A stretch of DNA of 64,000 nucleotides from Lachnospiraceae bacterium AC2029 (GTDB lineage Bacteria; Bacillota; Clostridia; Lachnospirales; Lachnospiraceae): assembly GCA_000703065.1 (NCBI GenBank), contig JNLK01000001.1, forward strand, positions 248,001 through 312,000. Reading direction: 5' to 3'. Positions 50,355-57,906 of the stretch are shown here, in pieces; positions within the stretch are counted from its first letter, which is position 1; every line of letters begins with the position of its first letter. Both the position numbers and the translations under genes were made by a program. The notes beneath the pieces were generated by a model that made no database searches, was not told where the DNA came from, and saw nothing but the letters and a program-made list of their open reading frames with translations.

Positions 50355-52943
50355 CTATGGCAGCTCCAGTACCACAGCCCCCTGCCGGTCGGTCCGGTAC
50401 ACCGTAAATCCGGCCTCCTCCAGACGTTCCAGTGTCTCCTTCGCAGGATGCCCGTACAGATTCCTCTTCCCGCAGGAAATGACCGCCGCCGGACGCTCCG
50501 CTCCCTCTGCAGCGGACCATCCCTCATACCTCAGAAGCAGTTCCGAGGAAGAGTATCGGGAGCCGTGATGAGGCACCTTCAGGATCTCCGGAGTGATCCT
50601 CCTTTCTTCCATGACACTGACCAGCTCCTTCTCCGTCTCAGCTCCGACATCCCCGGTGAAAAGGATCTCACATCCGGACGCCTTCAGCAGAAGGACCAGA
50701 GAGTGCTCATTTCCCTCTCCCTCTGTCCCCCGGAGCGGGAGCAGGATCTCGGCACAGACGTCGCTTAGCTCTGCCACATTTCCTTCTGCCAGATACTCCA
50801 CGGCAGTTCCGGCCTGCTCCGCGGCTGCAAGCAAATGTTCCAGTCCCTCATCCCACAGGGTTCCGGCCGCAAGGTACAGGCGCCTTACGGAAATGCCGCT
50901 TTCCTCCCGTTCCTGAAGCAGCGTGATGATCCCTCCGATATGATCGGAATCCGTATGCGAAACAAAGATGCCGTCCAGCTCGGTGATCCCGTAATACCTG
51001 AGGGCCGGCACCAAAACGTCATCTCCCACATCCTCTTCGGAGGAGGAGCCGCAGTCCACAAGAAGATCTGCTCCACCCCTGGTATGAATGAGGCAACCGT
51101 CTCCCTGTCCCACATCCAGGAAGGTCACCTGTCCCTCCGTCCGGTTGCGGAGCATGGCATACCCTCCGGCCGCAGTCAGCAGTCCCAGCAGAGCTGCAAT
51201 AACGAAGAGGTAACTTCTCCAGATCCGGTCCTTCCTTCTCCGTCCTCTGAGCCGGCAGACCAGCAGCACCATGACCGCCGAAATGATCAGGAGAAGCAGC
51301 AGCATTTCCGCTGTTGTGATGTGTCCCGTCACCACCTCATGTCCCGGCACACGGAGCATCAGCCTGCACAGCCACTCATAGAACTGCAGGATCCATTTGC
51401 ATGGAAGCGCCGCCACCTCTGCCACCGGAATGCATCCCGGGATCAGACTGATCAGAAGTCCCGCCACCCCGCTGCAGACAGCGACCGTAAGAAGGGGAAT
51501 GACCAGAAGATTCAGGAAAATGCTGTAGGGGGTCATCTCATAATAGTCTCTCAGCAGGACCGGCTGGAGAAAGCATTGCAGCGTGATGCCGAAGAGCAGC
51601 ATCCCGGTCAGACGCTTCACCGGAGACCGGAGGCGTGACGGAATACTGAGAAACCGTTCATGCCCGAAAATGGCCCGAAAGAGTTCTCCGTTGGCGATCA
51701 CACCCACCGCCGAAAGAAAGCTCATCAGTGTTCCGGCGGAAGTGATCCGGTACGGTTTTTGGACAAGGATCAGAAAGAGCGATCCTCCCGTTGCTGTCGG
51801 AAGATCTCCCGTCCGCCGGAACAGAAACGCCAGATTCACTGCCGTCAGCATCCAGACTGCACGGGCTGTGGCAGGCGCGAAGCCGGTCAGAAGGCCGTAG
51901 AAGAAAAGAAAAATGATGACGATCAGCGACGCCTTCCTTCGGGACAGTCCCAGGAAGGCAAGAAGAGCCATAAGCCCTGCACCGATCAGGGACACGTGAA
52001 GTCCGGAGATCGCCAGGATATGCGCGATCCCATTTCTCCTGTAGAGCTCCTTCAACTCCTCGTCCATCCCTGTCCGTTCCCCCAGCAGCATGGCGGAGAG
52101 GACTCCCGCCTCCTTTTCAGGAAGGATCTGTTGCAGCCTCTCGCAACAGTTCTTCCGGATCCGTCCCAGGAAGGCCGTCATGGTGTCCGCGTTCTTCTCC
52201 AGGATCTGCACCTGCTCTGACCTCAGCTGCCAGAGGACTCCCTCACTCTCGTAATACTCTCCGGAATCAAAACCGCCGGGATTCGTGGATGAGGGGATCC
52301 GCTCCGGAACGCCGCTGACACGCACCCGATCACCAACCTCCGGATCGTCGGAATGTTCTGCCACCCCCACCTGTCCCGCCGGCTCTGTCTGACCTTCCCG
52401 ACCCACCTCCTCCGCCTGCTCCGTCTGTCCTGCCGGGCCTGTCTGACCCGCCTGGCCTGCCTGGTCTGTCTGACCCGCCTGCCCTGCCGGGCCTGTCTGC
52501 CCCGCCTGGCCTGCCTGGTCTGTCTGACCCGCCTGCCCTGCCGGGCCTGTCTGCTCTGCCCATCCCTTCTGCGCTTTCCATCCCGTCAGCACGCGGAGCT
52601 TCCCCTCCTCGGAATTTAGGATGAAGCTCTTCGCCTTCTTCTCGGAGATGATCCCCTCCACCGGAATTTCCTCTCCCCTCTGCTCTGCCTCCGCAATCCT
52701 TTCCTGCAATGCCGTAGCATGTTGCCGCACCCCGTAGCTCCAGGCCAGACCGAGGACAAAAAGAAAGAGAAGCAACATGCTATATCGCTTTTTTTTATTC
52801 GCGATACGCCTGCTGCTTCTCCAGATGATCCCCGCAAGGGCTGCCAACGCCCCGATAGGATACCATATTATTTTTTCCATCAGCCATCCTGCCAGTTCTC
52901 CCCAAAGGAAGACACACAGGACCGTAAGCAATGGTCGTTTCAT
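50355..52943 (-). CDS. comEC: ComEC/Rec2 DNA-uptake channel with a collagen-like insert
   Basis: This 862-residue protein has the ComEC order. Two N-terminal helices come first, then an extracytoplasmic OB-like region. The Competence membrane domain of about 8-10 helices follows (GIAHILAISGLHVSLIGAGL is the family signature), with a C-terminal metallo-beta-lactamase domain (about 610-862) carrying DVGQGDGCLIHTR, HTDSDHIGG near 660, and FTGDVGAETEKEL. It moves single-stranded DNA inward, possibly degrading the other strand. Between about 128 and 172 it has two copies of an 18-residue Gly-Gln-Thr-x-Gln-Ala-Gly unit with Gly-Pro-Ala, in the OB-like region; ComEC does not normally have this. Whether this strain is competent is unknown. 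Confidence 0.92.
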   Translation of the reverse strand: MKRPLLTVLCVFLWGELAGWLMEKIIWYPIGALAALAGIIWRSSRRIANKKKRYSMLLLFLFVLGLAWSYGVRQHATALQERIAEAEQRGEEIPVEGIISEKKAKSFILNSEEGKLRVLTGWKAQKGWAEQTGPAGQAGQTDQAGQAGQTGPAGQAGQTDQAGQAGQTGPAGQTEQAEEVGREGQTEPAGQVGVAEHSDDPEVGDRVRVSGVPERIPSSTNPGGFDSGEYYESEGVLWQLRSEQVQILEKNADTMTAFLGRIRKNCCERLQQILPEKEAGVLSAMLLGERTGMDEELKELYRRNGIAHILAISGLHVSLIGAGLMALLAFLGLSRRKASLIVIIFLFFYGLLTGFAPATARAVWMLTAVNLAFLFRRTGDLPTATGGSLFLILVQKPYRITSAGTLMSFLSAVGVIANGELFRAIFGHERFLSIPSRLRSPVKRLTGMLLFGITLQCFLQPVLLRDYYEMTPYSIFLNLLVIPLLTVAVCSGVAGLLISLIPGCIPVAEVAALPCKWILQFYEWLCRLMLRVPGHEVVTGHITTAEMLLLLLIISAVMVLLVCRLRGRRRKDRIWRSYLFVIAALLGLLTAAGGYAMLRNRTEGQVTFLDVGQGDGCLIHTRGGADLLVDCGSSSEEDVGDDVLVPALRYYGITELDGIFVSHTDSDHIGGIITLLQEREESGISVRRLYLAAGTLWDEGLEHLLAAAEQAGTAVEYLAEGNVAELSDVCAEILLPLRGTEGEGNEHSLVLLLKASGCEILFTGDVGAETEKELVSVMEERRITPEILKVPHHGSRYSSSELLLRYEGWSAAEGAERPAAVISCGKRNLYGHPAKETLERLEEAGFTVYRTDRQGAVVLELP
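52427..52560. repeat. 54-bp tandem repeats inside comEC
   Basis: Unit 1 at 52427-52480, unit 2 at 52481-52534 and a partial third from 52535 are nearly identical. They encode a Gly-rich GPAGQAGQTDQAGQAGQ segment in the minus frame. The unit is a multiple of three, so copy changes would not break the frame. Confidence 0.9.
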
Positions 52944-53040
52944 ATTAACTTTTCCTTTTCTGTTTAATTATCGTTCTGTCCGGCAACCATTCCATGTCCC
53001 GGTCGGTATCTCTCCGGCGTCCCGCTCCCGTACTGCAGTT

Positions 53041-53931
53041 CTACGGCCGCGTATAGGTCATGGGAACATGGGTATCCAGCGTTCCGATCTTGTCCTGCTT
53101 TTCGCCGTCGATCAGGATCTGTACTGCCGTTACATGAGGCAGATTGCAGATGCTGTCCACCAGGGAATACACTGCCATATCATCCGCCTCCAAGAATTCA
53201 CGGCTGAGATCCACATAAGCCACCTTCTGGGTCACGGAAAGGCTGATCAGCTGCGTATTGCCCGGAAGCGCTCCTCTTTCGATCAGCTGCCGCACCACCT
53301 CTTCCTCCACAGAGGAATCCAGCTGCAGAGTCACCTTCAGCGAAACCGGTGTCAGTCCCTTCCTGTTCTCGTCCGGAACGAAAATGTCGATCTGACCGGT
53401 GTTCTGTCCGGTAGGAACCACATCGTCGTAGTAGTAGAAGGACTTGCTGGAATACACGCCCTCATCTACGGTTTCTCCGTCCTTATCATGGATCAGCAGA
53501 GTGATCACGCCGATATTCCGGATCTGCTCAATGGTGCTCACAACCGCCGCCTTCTCCAGAAGAAGCGACTCCTTGCTGACACCGTCATCCACCTGGAAGA
53601 TCAGGGACACGGAATTACCGCTTCCCATGGTATAGGTCTGAAAATGTACTCCTCCCGTCAGTGGAAGGATCCCCATGGTCTCCTCCAGCGCATTTGCAAC
53701 CGAATCCGGCTGCTTCGGCTGGAAGGGTTCTCCCTCGGCAACCACGGAACGGCCCTGGACACGGTAGATCGTGATGCCCTGGTCATTCGACAGATTGGAA
53801 TCCACAGTATCGATCACAGTTTCCGTAATGGTGGTCTCATTCGATCCGCACCCACCTGCCGCAAGCAGCATGGATCCGCACAGAGCCGCTGCCAGCATCG
53901 TATGCAGTTTTCTCCGGATCGAATCTCTCAT
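53041..53931 (-). CDS. GerMN-domain lipoprotein
   Basis: This 296-residue lipoprotein has lipobox LLAAGGC (Cys about 28). Two GerMN-like repeats follow, in the ranges about 55-155 and 190-290, with LPLTGGVHFQTYTMGSGN and YVDLSREFLEADDMAVYSLV as the clearest matches to the family. The domain was named for GerM of spores but occurs on many surface lipoproteins. It is only 4 bp downstream of the histidine kinase gene. That order recalls actinobacterial MtrB-LpqB, where a GerMN lipoprotein modulates the kinase. Function here is inferred from that analogy. Confidence 0.85.
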   Translation of the reverse strand: MRDSIRRKLHTMLAAALCGSMLLAAGGCGSNETTITETVIDTVDSNLSNDQGITIYRVQGRSVVAEGEPFQPKQPDSVANALEETMGILPLTGGVHFQTYTMGSGNSVSLIFQVDDGVSKESLLLEKAAVVSTIEQIRNIGVITLLIHDKDGETVDEGVYSSKSFYYYDDVVPTGQNTGQIDIFVPDENRKGLTPVSLKVTLQLDSSVEEEVVRQLIERGALPGNTQLISLSVTQKVAYVDLSREFLEADDMAVYSLVDSICNLPHVTAVQILIDGEKQDKIGTLDTHVPMTYTRP

Positions 53932-53935
53932 CGAA

Positions 53936-55450
53936 CTACTCTCCTGTTTCCTTGTCCTTCCTGTCCGTTGAACCGTATTCCTTATCCTCGGACATTACCT
54001 CGTCGATCAGTTCATCCGCCGAGGTGATGTCCTCCTGATGGATCGGAAGTCTGACCGTAAATGTGGTCCCTTTTCCGGACTCACTGTAAAGCTTGATGGT
54101 ACCGCCATGGGCATTGATCGCCGATCGGGCGATGGCCAGACCCAGTCCGGTTCCGCCCGTATCTCTGCTTCGGTCCTTTCCCACACGATAGAACCGTTCA
54201 AAGACCTTATCCTTGGCATCCTCCGGAATCCCCACGCCGGAATCCGCCACCTTGATGTAGAAGAACTTGTGGTCGGCGTTCAGGGTGATCCGAACCCAGC
54301 CGCTGTCCACATTGTACTTGATCGCATTTTCAACCAGATTGGAAATGACCAGCGACAGCTTCACCTCGTCCACCTCGGCCATAACCTGCTTGTAGCTCTC
54401 ATAGGTCAGTTCGATATTTCTTGCCTTTGCCAGCGGTGTTACCCGGCGCATGATCACGTCGATCAGCTCGTTGATATTTGTCTCCGCATAGTTCATCACC
54501 GCATTCTGCTTATCTGTCTTGACCAGTGCCAGAAGGTCGTTGATGATCTTCGTCTCCCGGTCGATCTCATTTACGATATCCGACATGAACTCCCGGTAAT
54601 CCTCGGTGGTCGCACCCTCATTCTGAAGCAGGGACTCTGCCAGGACCTTCATGGAGGTAATGGGAGTCTTCAGCTCGTGGGACACATCCGAAACGAACTC
54701 CTGACGGGTCGAGTCGATGTCCGCCAGCTGTGAGATGACCCCGTTATAGTTCTTTGCGAGATACCGGGTCTCGCTGAAGCCCTTCTCCGGAAGCTTCGCT
54801 TCAAGATTTCCCTCGGAAATGTAAGCGATCCTCCTGTTCATATCCCGAAGTCCGCGCACGGACATCCGTGAGATCAGGAATGCCGCGATCAGAACGCCCA
54901 CCAGAACGATCCCATCCAGGATCAGGGTGTTTCGTACGATCAGATCATACCGCTGCTCGATAGGCTTCGTCGTTGCCGTTGAAACGATGACACCGATGAT
55001 TTCCCCCTTCTCATCCTTGATGGGGAGGATCACCTCGGCATAGGAATTGCGGATCCATCTCTGCCGTTCCTTCTCCCCGCTCATGACTGCCATGATATTT
55101 TCACTGATGATATATGCGTCCTGCTGGAACGAGAAGGTATCCTTCTGGATCCTGTAATTCTGGTCAATGACGAGAATCCGTCCTCCCGCCAGGAACGCCG
55201 TCTCGCTGAGATCCGCGTCCAGTGTATTCTGTGAGGACTGGATCCGGAAATGATGGAGCGCGATCTGGTCCGCCAGACGCTCCGCCTGCTCCTCCGTCTG
55301 ATCCAGCAGACTGTTGGCGGCGGTCTGTCCGGAGAAATAAATGACGCCGGTACTGATCCCGGCCACCACGATCAGGACCAGGGAAGAAATGGCGATGAGG
55401 AGGAAGGTCCTCATGCTCATATGATGTTTTTTCTTCTTCTTTTCTTCCAT
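53936..55450 (-). CDS. Membrane sensor histidine kinase, no response regulator adjacent
   Basis: This 504-residue kinase has a signal-anchor helix (about 12-38), an outside sensor domain to about 170, and a second helix with a HAMP domain (about 175-245). The HisKA domain has phospho-His at about 257 (FVSDVSHELKTPITSMK), and the HATPase has N-box SNLVENAIKYN, G1 VADSGVGIPEDAKD and G2 RDTGGTGLGLAIA. A regulator gene is not next to it in this window; ppk precedes it and the GerMN lipoprotein follows. It lacks the PAS domain of WalK. Its stimulus is unknown; envelope or phosphate signals are possible given the ppk neighbour. Confidence 0.93.
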   Translation of the reverse strand: MEEKKKKKHHMSMRTFLLIAISSLVLIVVAGISTGVIYFSGQTAANSLLDQTEEQAERLADQIALHHFRIQSSQNTLDADLSETAFLAGGRILVIDQNYRIQKDTFSFQQDAYIISENIMAVMSGEKERQRWIRNSYAEVILPIKDEKGEIIGVIVSTATTKPIEQRYDLIVRNTLILDGIVLVGVLIAAFLISRMSVRGLRDMNRRIAYISEGNLEAKLPEKGFSETRYLAKNYNGVISQLADIDSTRQEFVSDVSHELKTPITSMKVLAESLLQNEGATTEDYREFMSDIVNEIDRETKIINDLLALVKTDKQNAVMNYAETNINELIDVIMRRVTPLAKARNIELTYESYKQVMAEVDEVKLSLVISNLVENAIKYNVDSGWVRITLNADHKFFYIKVADSGVGIPEDAKDKVFERFYRVGKDRSRDTGGTGLGLAIARSAINAHGGTIKLYSESGKGTTFTVRLPIHQEDITSADELIDEVMSEDKEYGSTDRKDKETGE

Positions 55451-55522
55451 GCTTCCTTCCGGTCCCGCAGGTCCTTCTTTCGCTTCCTATATTCTCCGTA
55501 CAGGCTCCGTCAATTTGCCTTC

Positions 55523-55620
55523 CTGCACTTCAGGCTCTGTGCAGTCTTCGGCGCTTCACCGTCCTGCATTTCAGGCTGTGCGCAGTCTTCGGCGCTTCAC
55601 CGTCCCGCATTCCGGGCTTG
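55523..55620. repeat. 41-bp tandem repeat between ppk and the kinase gene
   Basis: Copies at 55523-55563 and 55564-55604 differ at three positions; a partial third copy (55605-55620) ends directly at the ppk stop codon. It lies between ppk and the histidine kinase and carries no obvious gene. Confidence 0.85.
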
Positions 55621-57720
55621 TCACTCCTCCGGCGCCTGCGAATCTGCGCCGGGAAGCGCCGCTCCCACAGCCGCATACGCCTCTGCATAGAGGATCTCCT
55701 GTGCATTTACTGCCGGTTCTTCATGCTCCACATAGGTGTAGCTTCCGTCCGGCTGCTGTTCCCTTGCCTTCACATTATCCGCCAGCTGGGTCCGGAACAT
55801 GGACCGGATCTGATCCTTCAGGTTGGTTTCGCGGATCGGAACCGCAACCTCAACACGGCGTACCGTATTTCTTGTCATAAAGTCAGCCGAAGAGATGTAC
55901 ATTTCCTCTCTGGCTCCCTTGCCGAAAATGTATACGCGCGAATGCTCCAGATACCTTCCCACGATGGAAACCACCCGGATATGATCCGTCTTTCCGGGGA
56001 TCTGCGTCCGGAGACAGTTGATGCCCCGGATGACCATCTCGATCTTCACGCCCGCCTTGGAAGCCTCGATCAGCTTGTCGATGATCTTCTTGTCCGTCAG
56101 GGAATTCAGTTTGAAGCCGAGATATCCTTCTCCACCGTCCTTGGCGATCTGGATCTCACGCTCGATCTTCTCGATCACATTGTTTTGCAGACATTTGGGT
56201 GCCACCATCAAATGCTCCGTGGTTTTCATCACCTCACCGAGAGACAGAGCCTGGAAGACTCTTGCCGCCTCCGCACCGATACTCTCGTCTGCAGTCATAA
56301 GGCAGAGGTCCGTATAAAGTCGTGCCGTTTTCTCATTGTAATTTCCGGTACCGATCTGGGTGATATACTGCACGCCGTCGTCGGTCTTCCGGGTGATCAG
56401 GCACAGCTTCGAGTGCACCTTCAGGCCGTCCAGTCCGTAAATGACATGGCAGCCCGCAGCCTCCAGCATTCTGGACCACTCGATATTGTTCTCCTCATCG
56501 AAGCGGGCCTTCAGTTCCACCAGAACGTCCACCTGCTTCCCATTTTCGGCTGCCTCCACAAGCGCCTCAACCACCTTGCTGTGCTTTGCCAGACGGTACA
56601 GGGTCATCTTGATGGATACCACATCCGGATCATTTGCGGCCTCGCTCAGCATGTTCAGGAACGGACGGATGCTCTCATAGGGATAGGACAGCAGCTTGTC
56701 CTGCTCTGCGATCTGCGGCAGAAGCGGCTTCGTCTCATCCAGCATCGGGGAACGCTGCGGGATCCTTCTCTCGAAGAAAAGCTCCGACTTATGTCTCAGG
56801 ATATCCTGGATATCAAATACGAAGGACAGATCCAGAGGGGACTTCGACTTGAAGATCATATCCTTGTCGATCTTCAGGAAATTCTTCATCTGGGTCAGCA
56901 CCTGCTTGTCCAGATCTCTGGTATATTCCATCCGGACCGGAGTCAGCTTCCGGCGCTGTTTGATCACCTCGGCCATATGGTCACGGTAGTTCAGTTCTTC
57001 ATCATAAACCTTGTCCGCGTCGATATCCGCATTACGCGTTACACGGATCAGGGACTTGCTCACGATATTGTAGCCCTGGAATACACTGGGCAGGAAATGA
57101 AGGATCAGTTCCTCTGCCAGCATGAAGAAGCCCTTGGTTCCGGGGATCTGGATCAGGCGACGGAACATGCCGTTGTTACAGGGCACGATACCGATCCTGG
57201 ACTTCGGATTCTTCGCCTTGCTGTTCTTCGGGGTCAGTACGGCTACCGCACAGATCTCATTGTTTTTGATGAACGGGAACGGCTGCTTCTTGCTGACCGT
57301 GATGGGTGACAGCAGCGGCATGATCTCCTGTTCGAAGTAGGTCTGGAGGTACGCTCCCTGCCTTTCATCCAGCTTCTGGAAATTGATGAGATGGATATCC
57401 TCGGATTCCATACGCCCCATCAGATTCGCATAGGATACATCCTTCCGCTTGATCAGTTCCTTTACACGCTCACGGATGGCCTCCAGCTGCTCCTCTGCGG
57501 TCATCTTCGTCTTATTCTCCTTCGTGCCGTCCTTCAGAAGCATTTCATCATGAAGTGAACCGACGCGCACCATAAAGAACTCGTCCAGGTTTGTCTGAAA
57601 GATGGAAATGAAACTGAGACGTTCACAGAGAGGTGTTCTCTCGTCCTCGGACTCTTCAAGAACACGTTCGTTGAATCGCAGCCAGGAAAGCTCCCGGTTT
57701 TCATAGAGTTGTACCGCCAT
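55621..57720 (-). CDS. ppk: Polyphosphate kinase 1
   Basis: This 699-residue enzyme makes polyphosphate from ATP. The N-domain begins ENRELSWLRFNERVLEESED, and the C-terminal PLD-like halves carry the autophosphorylated His region GLKVHSKLCLITR (about 437) and LEHSRVYIFGKG (about 595). These positions are close to the E. coli His435 and His592. Length is typical. An extended -10 promoter lies at 57782-57787 and a strong AAGGAGGAG site is before the ATG. It is the first gene of a run into the histidine kinase. Confidence 0.96.
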   Translation of the reverse strand: MAVQLYENRELSWLRFNERVLEESEDERTPLCERLSFISIFQTNLDEFFMVRVGSLHDEMLLKDGTKENKTKMTAEEQLEAIRERVKELIKRKDVSYANLMGRMESEDIHLINFQKLDERQGAYLQTYFEQEIMPLLSPITVSKKQPFPFIKNNEICAVAVLTPKNSKAKNPKSRIGIVPCNNGMFRRLIQIPGTKGFFMLAEELILHFLPSVFQGYNIVSKSLIRVTRNADIDADKVYDEELNYRDHMAEVIKQRRKLTPVRMEYTRDLDKQVLTQMKNFLKIDKDMIFKSKSPLDLSFVFDIQDILRHKSELFFERRIPQRSPMLDETKPLLPQIAEQDKLLSYPYESIRPFLNMLSEAANDPDVVSIKMTLYRLAKHSKVVEALVEAAENGKQVDVLVELKARFDEENNIEWSRMLEAAGCHVIYGLDGLKVHSKLCLITRKTDDGVQYITQIGTGNYNEKTARLYTDLCLMTADESIGAEAARVFQALSLGEVMKTTEHLMVAPKCLQNNVIEKIEREIQIAKDGGEGYLGFKLNSLTDKKIIDKLIEASKAGVKIEMVIRGINCLRTQIPGKTDHIRVVSIVGRYLEHSRVYIFGKGAREEMYISSADFMTRNTVRRVEVAVPIRETNLKDQIRSMFRTQLADNVKAREQQPDGSYTYVEHEEPAVNAQEILYAEAYAAVGAALPGADSQAPEE

Positions 57721-57781
57721 AATGCCTTCTCCTCCTTAACATCGTGCTACTGTTCCCCATTACAGTAAAAAACTCCCGAAT

Positions 57782-57787
57782 ATTATA
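57782..57787 (-). promoter_or_regulatory. ppk promoter -10 (extended)
   Basis: TGGTATAAT on the minus strand, with only a weak -35 (TTTCGT) 17 bp upstream; predicted leader of about 55 bases. Confidence 0.6.
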
Positions 57788-57835
57788 CCACAAATTGCCG
57801 GTCAACGAAACTCCCAATCTGCCAAAGACGGAACT

Positions 57836-57867
57836 GCCCGCAGTCACATGTTGGTGTGACTGCGGGC
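57836..57867 (-). terminator. Strong hairpin after the heptad-repeat gene
   Basis: Thirteen perfect pairs, GCCCGCAGTCACA with TGTGACTGCGGGC, with a six-base loop, 40 bp past the stop of the gene at 57907. The following tract (GTTCCGTCTTT) is only partly T-rich. Confidence 0.65.
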
Positions 57868-57906
57868 AACCCATCTCACTTTGTATGATACGAACCTCGT
57901 GCGCGA

